Shown piece after piece: positions 43,324 to 53,500 of a DNA stretch of 61,906 bases. The stretch is from an uncultured Prevotellaceae bacterium (GTDB lineage Bacteria > Bacteroidota > Bacteroidia > Bacteroidales > Bacteroidaceae). The notes beneath the pieces were generated by a model that saw only the letters and a list, made by a program, of their open reading frames with translations, ran no database searches and was not told where the DNA came from. The stretch lies in contig CACXPX010000035.1 of NCBI GenBank assembly GCA_902769705.1, positions 1 through 61,906 on the forward strand. Direction: 5' to 3'. The position numbers and the translations under genes were made by a program. How positions within the stretch are numbered: the first letter of the stretch is position 1; every line of letters begins with the position of its first letter.

Positions 43324-44585
43324 ATATCACGAAATCCCTCCTTCTCATCCTCCTGGCGGCTTGCTCGCTCGCTGTCAAAGGCCAACAGCCACTCACCGCC
43401 ACCGATGCTCCTGCCGACGACTCTGTGGCCGACTCCTTGCTGAACGACTCTGTAGTGGTTGACTCGTTGCTGCCTTGGGACCAGGCTGTCGCTGCCAAAC
43501 TCGACCTGCTGGTGCAGTCGCCGCTGCTCCACACCACTCAGGCTGCCATCATGGTTTGGGACCTTGATGCCGACTCGGCCATCTACTGCTTCAACCACCA
43601 GCAGCTCATGCGCCCAGCCTCCACGCAGAAACTCATCACCGCCATCACCGCCATTGACCGTCTGGGCGGCTCCTATCAGTTCAAGACCGAGCTGGCCTAC
43701 ACGGGAACCATCGACAACCGCACCCTTAACGGCGACCTCCACTGCATCGGCGGCATGGACCCGCGCTTCAACGTCGACGACCTGAACGCTTTTGTCGAGA
43801 GTGTGCGCCGCATGGGGATAGACACCATCCGCGGCGGACTCGTGGCTGACCGCTCGATGAAGGATTCCGACATGCTGGGCGAAGGATGGTGCTGGGACGA
43901 CGACAATCCTGTTCTCTCGCCCCTGCTCATCGACCGCGAAGACTTGCTGCTCGAGCGATTCGAAGCCCTGCTCACGAAGGCTCATATCGTCATCATACCC
44001 ACCAACACCTCGAAGCCTGGCCGGCGTGCGCCGATGCCCAAGAAAATCTGCACCCGCTTCCACACCATCGACCAGATACTCATGAAGATGATGAAAGACA
44101 GCGACAACCTCTATGCCGAATCCATGTTCTACCAAATTGCGGCTGCTGCAGGCAACCATCCGGCAACAGCCAAGAACGCTGCCACCATCATCAAGCGGCT
44201 CATCACCCAGCTGGGGCTCGACGCCTCGCAATATTACGTGGCCGACGGCTCCGGACTATCGCTCTACAACTATGTGTCGGCCGAGCTCGAAACGCTTTTC
44301 CTGCGCTATGCCTTCCGCAACGAAAACATCTTCATCCACCTCTATCCCTCGCTGCCGATAGCAGGTGTCGACGGAACATTGAAAAACCGCATGAAGGACG
44401 CTTTCACACATGGCAACGTCCATGCGAAGACTGGCACCGTCTCGCGAGTCATCACCCTCGCAGGCTATTGCAAGGCAGCCAACGGCCACAACCTCTGCTT
44501 CGCCCTCCTCAACCAAGGCATTCCGAAAGCCAGCATGGCACGCGCCTTCCAAGACCGCGTCTGCCGTATATTGTGCGAGCCTTGA
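43320..44585 (+). CDS. dacB: D-Ala-D-Ala carboxypeptidase/endopeptidase (PBP4 type)
   Basis: 421 residues with a signal peptide (KSLLLILLAACSLAVKGQ). SxxK motif in 'MRPASTQKLITAI', second motif in 'YVADGSGLSLYNYVS', KTG in 'NVHAKTGTVSRVITLAGY'. It trims and cleaves peptidoglycan cross-links in the periplasm. Shorter than E. coli PBP4, as usual in Bacteroidetes. Ends in TGA. Confidence 0.92.
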   Translation: MNITKSLLLILLAACSLAVKGQQPLTATDAPADDSVADSLLNDSVVVDSLLPWDQAVAAKLDLLVQSPLLHTTQAAIMVWDLDADSAIYCFNHQQLMRPASTQKLITAITAIDRLGGSYQFKTELAYTGTIDNRTLNGDLHCIGGMDPRFNVDDLNAFVESVRRMGIDTIRGGLVADRSMKDSDMLGEGWCWDDDNPVLSPLLIDREDLLLERFEALLTKAHIVIIPTNTSKPGRRAPMPKKICTRFHTIDQILMKMMKDSDNLYAESMFYQIAAAAGNHPATAKNAATIIKRLITQLGLDASQYYVADGSGLSLYNYVSAELETLFLRYAFRNENIFIHLYPSLPIAGVDGTLKNRMKDAFTHGNVHAKTGTVSRVITLAGYCKAANGHNLCFALLNQGIPKASMARAFQDRVCRILCEP

Positions 44586-44605
44586 GGAGAGAGTAGGGGG
44601 GCAGC

Positions 44606-45793
44606 TCAGAAATCGAAGGTGGTGTGCCCCTGTTTGTCAGCAAAGCCCCAGCGGCCTCCTTGCTTGTCCTGAAGCGCGACCAGCCCCTCTGAGAAAGGTT
44701 TGTAAGCGTAGTATTTGCACGGCAGGATGGTCTTGCCCGTATTGTCGATATAACCCATCAGATTGCCGTCCCACACCTGCCAGACACCGTCGCCATAGTT
44801 GTCGAAGTTCTTGATTTGCGGGTCGATGTCGAACACTTTCTTCCCCGTCTTGTCGATGGCATAGACCGGATTGCCCACTTTCCTCACGATGGCCACACCG
44901 TCGTAGAAAGGTGTGCCCCAGCAGTCTTTCTCCAGCTCTATCACATACTTGCCCGTCTTGTCGATATAGCCGTCCTTGATTTCGAAATCTTCGCCATTTC
45001 TGATGACCTCCGACACGTAGGCCAGCCCCTCTTGGAAGTCCGACTGCGAGTTGTAGAAGCCGGGAAAAGCGCGCTTGCCCGTCTTGTCGATGTAGCCAAA
45101 CCACTCGTGTTCACCATCCACCATCACACAGCAGAGTCCCTCGTGGAAGTCGTTGGGGCTGCGCTCGGAAGGCCATTCAAACTGGCAGGGAATCACCATC
45201 TTGCCCGTCGTGTCGATGAAACCTATTTTGCCCGTGTTTTTCGTCACCCAGCACATCCCGTCGCTGAAGTCGCCCGCAAAGTTGAACTGGCAGGGAATCA
45301 CCACATTGCCCTTCATGTCCTTGAAGCCTATCAGGCCGTCCTCCCTCACCGTGCTCAGTCCGTCGAAGTAGCGCCCGAAGCTCTGCGTGCGAAACAGTTC
45401 CTTGCCCGAAGTGTCCATGTAGATGTCGTCGCCGTCCTTATACACGGTGACGATGCCTTCGCTGAACTCCTGGATGGGGCCGTCGTACTCGAAGGGAATC
45501 ACCGTGCGCCCCTTCTTGTCGATGTAGCCCACCTTGCCGTCCTTCTTCACGCCCGCCAGTCCGTGGCTGAAACTCCCCAGATCCTCGCAGCCCTCAATGG
45601 CCTTGGCAATGGCTTCCAAGTCGTAGCTGTCGTCTTCTTCAGCGGCTTGGCCCTCTTGTTCGGTTGCCACGCTCACAGCCGTGCTGTCGGAGCCGTCGGG
45701 TGCGCTAGGGCTCTTCTTGTCAGTGCATGCCGAAAGCATCAGCAGGAAAAGGGCCAGCAATGCCAGTTTTCTGTAAAACAATTCATTCATCAT
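44606..45793 (-). CDS. WG-repeat lipoprotein
   Basis: 395 residues. Lipoprotein signal LLALFLLMLSAC then a Ser/Asp/Glu linker. From about residue 75 it consists of WG (KWG-type) repeats, each like 'KVGYIDKKGRTVIPFEYDG...FSEGIVTV', about eight copies. Such repeats make beta-propeller-like envelope proteins of unknown partner. Its -7 box TAACTTTG lies at 45838-45845 on the minus strand. Confidence 0.85.
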   Translation of the reverse strand: MMNELFYRKLALLALFLLMLSACTDKKSPSAPDGSDSTAVSVATEQEGQAAEEDDSYDLEAIAKAIEGCEDLGSFSHGLAGVKKDGKVGYIDKKGRTVIPFEYDGPIQEFSEGIVTVYKDGDDIYMDTSGKELFRTQSFGRYFDGLSTVREDGLIGFKDMKGNVVIPCQFNFAGDFSDGMCWVTKNTGKIGFIDTTGKMVIPCQFEWPSERSPNDFHEGLCCVMVDGEHEWFGYIDKTGKRAFPGFYNSQSDFQEGLAYVSEVIRNGEDFEIKDGYIDKTGKYVIELEKDCWGTPFYDGVAIVRKVGNPVYAIDKTGKKVFDIDPQIKNFDNYGDGVWQVWDGNLMGYIDNTGKTILPCKYYAYKPFSEGLVALQDKQGGRWGFADKQGHTTFDF

Positions 45794-45837
45794 CTTTCGT
45801 TTATTAGTGTGTTAACTTAAATGTTTTTCTAACATTG

Positions 45838-45845
45838 CAAAGTTA
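45838..45845 (-). promoter_or_regulatory. -7 element of the WG-repeat gene
   Basis: TAACTTTG on the minus strand, about 45 bp before the ATG. Confidence 0.6.
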
Positions 45846-46017
45846 CAAAAAATAATCGAAACCGCCAAATTTCAAGGCCCGCTGGCGCGCAAAAATTTGT
45901 TAAGAAAGCGAGGGAATTACACCTTTTTTCTTCAACGATTCGTTGGCTCTGCTAGCCCTCTGCTTCCACTTTTTTACTTTTTTACCTTTTCGGCACGGAT
46001 GAATGGATTTCGCGATT

Positions 46018-46300
46018 TTCTTGGAAGTTTGGGAGTTTGGGAGTTTGGGAGTCTGGACATTAGCCTCAAGCAAAGAGCGGCCTGAAGGGCCAACCCGCTC
46101 ATAGCCCAGGGCAACGCCCTGGGTGAGAGTGATAAAGCAAACTAACGCCCTACAGGGGCAAAAGCTTTACAGCTCGAGTAGGCTTTTGCACTTACAGCGC
46201 GACCTACTTACGCTTTTGACACCCCCCAAGGCGCTGCCTTGGGCTAGTAGCTGCTGCCCTTTCAGGGCGTTACGAGGCTCCTCCATTTCGTGGTTCCCTC
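46018..46300. repeat. TTTGGGAG octamers plus REP-like copy 5
   Basis: Three tandem TTTGGGAG units (46018-46056; the complement CTCCCAAA occurs near 1300) lead into a REP-like copy (46068-46280) with the same module order as copy 2, including 'cccagggcaacgccctggg' and 'cccaaggcgctgccttggg'. No gene in 45846-46500. Confidence 0.7.
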
Positions 46301-46499
46301 CATTTCCAAGCTATTCTCTCTCCTCTCTCCTCTCTCCTCTTTTAGGCTTCCTCGAAATACTTCCCCCTTCGGGGGGGATTAGCTGGGGGCTTTTTTACCT
46401 TTTTTCATTTTTCATTTTTAATTTTTAATTTAGCGAAGCGCTGCTTCCTCCTCCCTCCATCTCCTATCGTCCAATCGTGAAATGGTCCAATCGTCAAAT

Positions 46500-46880
46500 A
46501 TTTGACCGCTCTCGTTGATGATGCTCATCTGTTGAATTCCTCCAAGGGTGTCACGTTTCGTTACCCCCTTGTCCTCATTGTCCATATGGCGGCAGATGGC
46601 TTCAAGGAGAGAGTCAAACCGTAGAGACCGCTCTTGTAGTTAAAACCAGTGTCGCAAATCGCGACGGTGGTTTTGTCTTCCTCGTCCACATGGCAGCGGA
46701 TGGGTTCGTGGAGAGAATAAAACCGTAGAGACCGCACTCGTTGATGAATGTAACTTTCTGAGTTCCACCAGGGGTGCCCATTTCGGTCACCCCTTTGTCC
46801 TCATCATCTACATGTACACGTAAAGCCTTCAGTGGATTGCTATATCCCAGTGCCCCTATGCGTGAACATCATCGCCACTT
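46500..46880 (-). pseudogene. Three tandem remnants of a phage BRO-N antirepressor domain
   Basis: On the minus strand three out-of-register pieces each resemble the BRO-N consensus. The first (~46750-46855) reads 'GYSNPLKALRVHVDDEDKGV' then 'MGTPGGTQKVTFINECGLYG'. The second (~46635-46735) reads 'CHVDEEDKTTVAICDTGFNY' then 'KSGLYGL'. The third (~46500-46620) reads 'HMDNEDKGVTKRDTLGGIQQ' then 'MSIINESGQ'. Frameshifts separate them, so no functional protein is made. The pattern points to repeated partial duplication or recombination of antirepressor genes from a lost prophage. Confidence 0.65.
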
Positions 46881-46903
46881 TCAGTGGCAAAGATAAAAAT
46901 ACT

Positions 46904-47782
46904 TTACTTTTTACTCTTCGCCTTTTTGTATTTATGCAGCTTGAGCATCTGGTCGGCATAGCGGTAGCCGAGGGTGCGCATGCCTTCGGTGCTGAAATGG
47001 AATTGGTCGCCTGTGCTCTCGCAGTCTTTTGCTGAGATGATGTAGGAGTTGGGCAGTGTCTTCGGCAGGTTGGGGAGGATGTCGCGGTTGAACCGCCAGC
47101 ATACGCCGCCTTGCTCCTCGTGCTTCAGCTCACCGGCAAGGAGGGGTACGTCTTTGGGGTTGAGGCCGAGGTCGGCACAGAGGTCGTTGTAGATCTTCTT
47201 CACGCGCTCAGGCCATTGAGGGTCGTCGGAGTTGGATTCGCCCTGATGAATAAGAATGCCCTTGATGACACCATCTTTCATGGCTATTCGCGCCATGTCT
47301 ACGAGCCGTTGGTAGGGATTTCCGTCGTATTGGCGTACGATGGCCTTCATCCAGTCGCGCTCGTTGTCGATGTACTCTTTGTAGTCGTCTTTGTCCCACA
47401 GTTGTATCTTGGCGCCTGCGACGGAGACGTTGATGACGCCGATGCGATAGCGATTGTCGATGCGCTCGATCATCTTGCGACCGAAGAAGTCGACGGGTCC
47501 CATGTTGTTGCCTTCACGGCAGATGGGTGGGATGGCCGTGTACCAATGTCCCATCTGGCGTTCCTTGCGCGGCATGTCGACGGCTGCGAGGAACTGGAAC
47601 CGTGGGTCGTTGAAGTCTTTGTCCTGCTCGGCAGGACGTGCACCAGCTTCCATGTTCGACTGTCCGAGGCAGAGGAAGATGTGGAAGTTCTTGTCGGGCT
47701 TGCCTGCCTGCGCCATCAGCGGCAGACAGAGCATCAGCAATAATGTTAATGCTGTTCTTGTTTTCAGGTTTGTTCTCTTCAT
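46904..47782 (-). CDS. Sialate O-acetylesterase-type (SASA/CE6-like) esterase
   Basis: 292 residues with a signal peptide (TALTLLLMLCLPLMAQA). SGNH-type blocks: nucleophile in 'FLCLGQSNMEAGARP', 'INVSVAGAKIQLW', 'GILIHQGESNSDDPQWP' and the C-terminal 'DQFHFSTEGMRTLGYRY' with the catalytic Asp/His. It removes acetyl groups from sugars (sialate or xylan) outside the cytoplasm. Stand-alone with its own TATCTTTG box at 47821-47828. Confidence 0.85.
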   Translation of the reverse strand: MKRTNLKTRTALTLLLMLCLPLMAQAGKPDKNFHIFLCLGQSNMEAGARPAEQDKDFNDPRFQFLAAVDMPRKERQMGHWYTAIPPICREGNNMGPVDFFGRKMIERIDNRYRIGVINVSVAGAKIQLWDKDDYKEYIDNERDWMKAIVRQYDGNPYQRLVDMARIAMKDGVIKGILIHQGESNSDDPQWPERVKKIYNDLCADLGLNPKDVPLLAGELKHEEQGGVCWRFNRDILPNLPKTLPNSYIISAKDCESTGDQFHFSTEGMRTLGYRYADQMLKLHKYKKAKSKK

Positions 47783-48086
47783 ACGATGTAGGTTTGTAGT
47801 TTTCGTTCGGATTAACCTTGCAAAGATAATGATAATTTGTGAATAGTGGAACTGTTATAGATAAAAAGATAAAAAAAGCCTCACTCCCAGCCCCTCCCCA
47901 AGTAGGGAGGGGAGTAAGATGTTAAAGAAGTTAAGGAGTTAAGCCATTACTCTTGGGTACTTGACTTTCAGCAATTGGGGCTATTTCCTTTCCCTCACCC
48001 TTCTGGGGGAGGTTGGGAGGGGGCTTACTAAAAAAGCGGAGCCCAAAGGTTCCGCTTCTTGTTGATAGATATTTTGTTCGTACCGA
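47783..48086. other. Intergenic region with promoter and short repeats
   Basis: It holds the -7 box TATCTTTG (minus, 47821-47828) of the esterase, 'ctccccaagtagggagggga' and 'ctgggggaggttgggagggg' GC dyads, and the ddh terminator. No gene. Confidence 0.6.
48029..48058 (-). terminator. Terminator of ddh
   Basis: On the minus strand a 10-bp stem AAGCGGAACC / GGCTCCGCTT (one G-U) with a TTTG loop is followed by a run of T. Confidence 0.7.
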
Positions 48087-48986
48087 TTACACCAGATGGC
48101 TGATGAGCTCTTCGCGGTCGCCGGGCAGCAGGTCGATGACGGGAATCTCAATCATGGTGTAGCAACCGGGCTGCTGGCGCATGGAGGCGCGTGCCACGTT
48201 GACAAGCACCTGACCCGTGAGGGCGGGGTTGTTGATGCTCATGTTGAACTCCAGGCGCTGGTTCTGGGTTTTTCCGCTGACGCCCTTGCGCACGAGGTTG
48301 ACGCCGTGTCCCATGTCGCGCACGTCGTCTACAGAGTCCACTGCGAACACGTGAGTCTCGTCGCTGGCGAAATAGGGGTCGGCCTTGATGGCTGCGGTGA
48401 CGTCTTCGAGCTTTGCGCCGTCTTCGAGCTCCACGTATACCATGCGGCGATGGATGCCTTCACCCAGGGGGATGGTCATCGAGAGGGCGTTCTTCACGCC
48501 AGCCTTGGAGCGCACACAGACGCTGTGTCCCATCGACATGCCGGGGCCGAAGTTGGTGTAGGAGAGTCCCTTGGGTGCGAGGCTCTGCATGAGTGTGCGC
48601 ACCACGCTGTCTGAGCCCGGGTCCCATCCTGCGGCAATCACGCTGACTGTCTTCGTCTCTCGGCAGATGGGGTCGAGGGTGCGGCGATAGTCGAGGATGC
48701 TGGTGTGGATGTCGAACGAGTCGACGGTGTTGATGCCCAGGGGCAATATCTTTTTGGCGTATTCCTCGCACGAGCGTGTGGGTGTGGCGAGGATGGCCAC
48801 GTCTACGTCTTTCAACTCAGTGATGTCTTTCACCACTTCATATCCTGCCAGTTCGGCTGGCTTGTCGGCAGCGCCGTTGCGGCGCACGATGCCTGCCACT
48901 TCGAAATCGGCTGCGGCCTCGAGGGCCTCCAGCGCATAGCGTCCGATGTTGCCGTATCCCACTACGGCTGCTCTGATTTTCTTCAT
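48087..48986 (-). CDS. ddh: meso-Diaminopimelate D-dehydrogenase
   Basis: 299 residues from ATG 48986 (MKKIRAAVVGYGNIGRYALE); an upstream in-frame start crosses the promoter box and is rejected. NADP-binding GYGNIGRYAL, 'DSFDIHTSILDYRRTLD' and 'AAGWDPGSDSVVRTLMQSL' are Ddh signatures. It aminates L-2-amino-6-oxopimelate to meso-DAP directly, the one-step lysine/peptidoglycan branch. A -7 TAATTTTG lies at 49028-49035. Confidence 0.93.
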   Translation of the reverse strand: MKKIRAAVVGYGNIGRYALEALEAAADFEVAGIVRRNGAADKPAELAGYEVVKDITELKDVDVAILATPTRSCEEYAKKILPLGINTVDSFDIHTSILDYRRTLDPICRETKTVSVIAAGWDPGSDSVVRTLMQSLAPKGLSYTNFGPGMSMGHSVCVRSKAGVKNALSMTIPLGEGIHRRMVYVELEDGAKLEDVTAAIKADPYFASDETHVFAVDSVDDVRDMGHGVNLVRKGVSGKTQNQRLEFNMSINNPALTGQVLVNVARASMRQQPGCYTMIEIPVIDLLPGDREELISHLV

Positions 48987-49258
48987 ACTAAGTTTGTCGT
49001 TTTGTTGGTTATTTGTCAAATTTGTTGCAAAATTACACTTTTTTCGCGAATACACTTACTTTTTGTTCGTTTTTTTGCATGTTTCGCTTGATTTTTGTTG
49101 TAAATCAAGTTCGGCGTTTGTCTGCATAGCCTTCTGATTCCACTTTTTTCGGTGTGTATGCAATATTTTCGGCGGGTGGTCGTTATAAATAATGTATATA
49201 TACGAAAATCCCCGTCGGCCACTTGCTGGTTGTGGGGTGGAAGATAAAATTTGTTTGT

Positions 49259-49873
49259 ATGATAGACTATATCAAAGGCGAGCTGACAGAGCTCTCGCCT
49301 GCGCAAGCTGTTGTCGAGGCTTGTGGGGTGGGGTATGCGCTCCAGATTTCGCTCAACACCTACAGTGCCATTCAAGGCAAACACGATGTGAAACTTTATG
49401 TCCATGAGGCTATTGTCACGGGTGGACGCGACGACTCCATCACGCTCTACGGCTTCTCCACGAAGCAGGAACGCGAGCTCTACCAACTGCTCATCACGGT
49501 GAGTGGGGTGGGGGCTAACACGGCCCGTATGATTCTCTCGAGCCTTTCGCCGAGCGAGTTGTGCAACACGATTGCCAATGGCGACGAGCGCCTTCTGAAG
49601 GGTGTGAAGGGCATCGGCTTGAAGACTGCCCAGCGCATCATCGTCGATTTGAGAGACAAGGTGATTTCGAGTGGCATCGCCACCGAGCTGCACGTGAGCA
49701 ACCAGCCGGCTGTGGCTGTGAGCTCGCCCGTGAAAGACGAGGCTGTGTCGGCGCTCACGATGCTTGGCTTCTCGCCTGCGCCCAGCGCGAAGGTGGTGGC
49801 TGCCATCTTGAAGGAGCAGCCCACGCTGCCCGTTGAGCAGGTGGTGAAGTTGGCGTTGAAGCAAATCAAATGA
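49259..49873 (+). CDS. ruvA: Holliday junction branch migration protein RuvA
   Basis: 204 residues from ATG 49259 ([20 protein letters not shown]). The OB domain is followed by two HhH motifs ('[20 protein letters not shown]', '[19 protein letters not shown]') and the C-terminal RuvB-binding three-helix domain. It holds the Holliday junction for RuvB. Ends in TGA. ruvA next to sprA is a known Bacteroidales arrangement; here a foreign-looking gene separates them. Confidence 0.93.
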   Translation: MIDYIKGELTELSPAQAVVEACGVGYALQISLNTYSAIQGKHDVKLYVHEAIVTGGRDDSITLYGFSTKQERELYQLLITVSGVGANTARMILSSLSPSELCNTIANGDERLLKGVKGIGLKTAQRIIVDLRDKVISSGIATELHVSNQPAVAVSSPVKDEAVSALTMLGFSPAPSAKVVAAILKEQPTLPVEQVVKLALKQIK

Positions 49874-49994
49874 TTTTTCGAATCCTTTAATTTTGGCAAT
49901 TATATACAATTAGACCCTAATGGTGAATAATGGCATATGTTGACGTTTCACAGGGAGACCATTGAATAAATAAATATTTTAAATAAAAAGAGTT

Positions 49995-50480
49995 ATGAAG
50001 AAAATATTATTTACATTATTATTTTGTGAAGTTACATTAGTTGGTTATTCACAGACAAATTTTAATGAAACCAAGCATACAATTATTAGTATATCTATTG
50101 ATAGTTTGCAAAATGAATACAATTTTCTAAATTGTGAATTTAAATTATATAAAGTATCAAATGATTTATCTGGTTTAGGTAAAGATATTGATATAAAATG
50201 CAATTATATTGACATAAAACGTTATCATAAAATGTTTTATGAACCATTATATGATGTATTAGAAGATAATTATAATTCATATATTTATTTGAAATCTGCT
50301 CTTGAAGATAATTATCAAGCACTTAAAGAGTTTATTCCTATATATTATGATAATTTTAGTACAAGACAAAAAGGTGTAATAGATTCACAATTTATTATGG
50401 TTGATGCTGCAATGAAAAAAGTTGACCAATCTTTAAAATTGTATAGAATGACATTAGACCTATATAAAAACAAAGAATAA
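49995..50480 (+). CDS. AT-rich orphan secreted protein
   Basis: 161 residues with a signal peptide (MKKILFTLLFCEVTLVGYSQ). The mature part is helical and rich in Asn, Tyr, Lys and Asp. Base composition is strikingly AT-rich against the GC-rich ruvA and sprA on either side, and codons are mostly A/T-ending, so it was probably acquired. It contains no in-frame TGA, so it is not visibly part of the recoded set. No family recognised. It interrupts the ruvA-sprA neighbourhood. Confidence 0.65.
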   Translation: MKKILFTLLFCEVTLVGYSQTNFNETKHTIISISIDSLQNEYNFLNCEFKLYKVSNDLSGLGKDIDIKCNYIDIKRYHKMFYEPLYDVLEDNYNSYIYLKSALEDNYQALKEFIPIYYDNFSTRQKGVIDSQFIMVDAAMKKVDQSLKLYRMTLDLYKNKE

Positions 50481-50547
50481 GACCTTATCAGGGTCAAATA
50501 ATATATAATCACCTTAATTTTTTAATCTTTTAATTTTCCATTTCAAC

Positions 50548-53500
50548 TTGAAACGAGGTTCACAGATATACACCGCCATCATTGTGCTGCTGGTCATCAG
50601 TTTGGCTGGCTATGCTATGTCTGTGCCCATTTTCCAAGACGACCCGCGCAGGCAACGTCAGCAAAACGCTCAGCAGCGCGGCAATAATCCCCAACAACAA
50701 CAGCGCGGAAACAACCAACAACAGGGTGGAAACAACCAGCAGCAGCGCGGCGCACGAGGACAGCAGCCTGTCATCATCGAGCAGCCCATTCTGGACAACG
50801 AAGACTCCATTCCCGACTCGCTGCTCCATCCCCGTTGGCCCATCCAGCGCACCACCCCCATCACCTACGACGACCTGCGGCAGAACCCGATGGACCTGAA
50901 ACGGCCGGAGAACATGCAGCAGAAGGTGGAGTACAACGACACCATCGACCGCTATGTCATCGGTCAGAAGGTGAGCAACACGTGGCTCTCCGCGCCCATC
51001 ATGATGACTCCAGAGGAGTACATGAACTACACCACGCAGCAGAACATGCGCAAGTATTTCCGCTCGAAGAACGATGAAATCTATCAGACAAAAGGCAAGG
51101 AAAAGTTCGATTTCACCGACATGCATTTCGAGCTGGGTCCGGCTGAGAAGATTTTCGGTCCGGGCGGTGTGCGAATCAAGACGCAAGGAACGGCCGAACT
51201 GAAGTTTGGCGCCACGCTGAAGAACATTGAGAACCCCTCGCTGCCCGTCCGAAACCGCAAGACCACCACGATGGACTTCGACGAGAAAATCAACCTGAGC
51301 GTCAACGGAAAGGTGGGCGACAAGGTGAACATGAACCTCAACTACAACACCGAGGCCACGATGGACTTCGACTCGCAGAACCTGAAGCTGAAATACGATG
51401 GAAAGGAAGACGAAATCGTGAAACTCGTGGAGGGCGGAAACGTGTCGTTCCCTTCTAATTCCAGCCTTATCAAGGGCGCTTCGAGCCTCTTCGGTTTGCG
51501 TACCGACCTGCAATTCGGCAAGCTGCAGCTGCAACTTGTGGCATCGCAGAAGAAGTCGGCCACGAAGAGCGTTTCGAGCCGTGGAGGCGTTCAGTTCACT
51601 CCTTTCGAAATCGATGCCGCCAACTACGAGGAAAACCGCCACTTCTTCCTCTCCCAGTTCTTCCGCGACAAATACGATGCGGGCATGAAGACACTGCCCA
51701 ACCTGACGACGGGCGTGAAAATCAACCGCGTGGAGTTGTGGGTGACCAATAAGACGGGTAACACGAACAACACCCGAAGCATCATCGCGCTGACCGACTT
51801 GGGCGAAGACTCTCACATCTCGAACCCGCGATGGACCAAAACAGGCCTGTCGGTGCCATCGAATGGCTCTAACACCGAGTATCAGGCAATGGTGGGCCAG
51901 TATGTGGACGCCCGCAACATCGACCAGACGTCTACGGTGCTCGACCAGCAAGCCAACCTCACGGGTGGCAGCGACTATGAGAAACTGCAGAACGCCCGAC
52001 TGCTGAACTCGTCGGAATACACGGTGAACACGTCTCTCGGCTATGTGTCGCTGAAGATGTCGCTGCAAACCGACCAGGTGCTGGCTGTGGCTTTCGAATA
52101 CACCTACGGCGGACAAACCTACCAGGTGGGTGAGTTTGCCAGCGATGTCACCGACGTCAGCCAGGCACTCTTCGTGAAGTCGCTGAAAAACACGTCGAAC
52201 AATCCCTCGCAAGGCAACTGGGACCTGATGATGAAGAACGTGTATTATCTGGCGTCGAACGTGGAGAAAGACAAGTTCCGGCTCGACGTGAAGTTCCAGA
52301 GCGACACGGCTGGCGTTTACATCACCTATCTGCCCGAGCCACAAGTGAAAGACCAGACGCTCATCAAAGTGCTGGGTGCCGACCGCTTGGACAACAACAA
52401 CAAGGCCCACCCCAACGGCTATTTCGATTTTGTGGAAGGCTACACCGTCTCTAACGGCCGCGTGTTCTTCCCCGAAGCCGAGCCTTTCGGCCAATATCTG
52501 CTCGACTATATGGTGCGTAAGGGCGTGGCACGCGATGTGGCTGCGAAATATGCCTTCACCGAGCTCTACGACTCGACAAAGACCATTGCCAAGCAAATTG
52601 CCGAGAAAGACAAGTTTGTGCTGATGGGACAGTTCCGTGGAACGTCGGCCAACGTCATCTCTCTGGGCGCTTACAACGTGCCGCAAGGCTCGGTGCATGT
52701 AACGGCAGGTGGCGTTGAACTCACCGAAGGCGCTGACTATAGCGTCGACTATTCGGCCGGAGAGGTGACCATCCTGAACCAAAGCATCCTCGATGCTGGC
52801 ACAAAGGTTGATGCTTCCTACGAGAGCAACACCGACTTCGGACAGACGCGAAAGACGATGTTCGGCGTGAACTGGGCGTACGACTTCTCGAAGAACTTCC
52901 AGATGAGCGGAACCATGCAGCACCTCTCTGAACAGGCGCTCACCACAAAGGTGGCAATGGGCTCCGAGCCGCTGAACAACACCCTCTGGGGCGTGAACCT
53001 GAACTGGAAGAAGGAGAGCCAATGGCTCACCAACATGCTCGACAAAGTGCCTTTCCTGCATGTCACGCAACCCTCAAACATCTCGCTCAACGCCGAGTTT
53101 GCACAACTGATAGCCGGACAGAGTCATGGCACTCAGGACAACGCCTCCTACATCGACGACTTCGAAGACACCAAGAACTCCATCGATGTGTCCTCACCCA
53201 CGTCGTGGATGCTCTCGAGCGTTCCCACCATGTTCCCCAACTACGACGACAAGACCAGCCTGCGCAGCGGATTCAACCGCTCGTTGCTCGCATGGTACAG
53301 CATCGACCCCTTGTTCACCCGCCGTTCCTCTTCGCTCACGCCCGGACATATCAAGAGCGACCTGGAGCAACTCTCCAACCACTATGTGCGCGAGGTGTAT
53401 GTGCGCGAGCTCTTCCCCAACCGCGACCTGAGCAGCTACAGCGGAGCCACCAGCATGCTGTCGGTGCTCAACCTGGCTTATTATCCCAACGAGCGCGGTC

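Noticed and set aside
48087-49055. Longer Ddh start at 49055
   Set aside because: It would include the -7 promoter box; the standard start MKKIRAAVVGYGNIG is at 48986.
50560-53070. 836-codon antisense frame under sprA
   Set aside because: It is a GC-skew shadow of a clearly recognised gene; the same applies to the other long antisense frames under sprA, dnaG, dxs and nadB.
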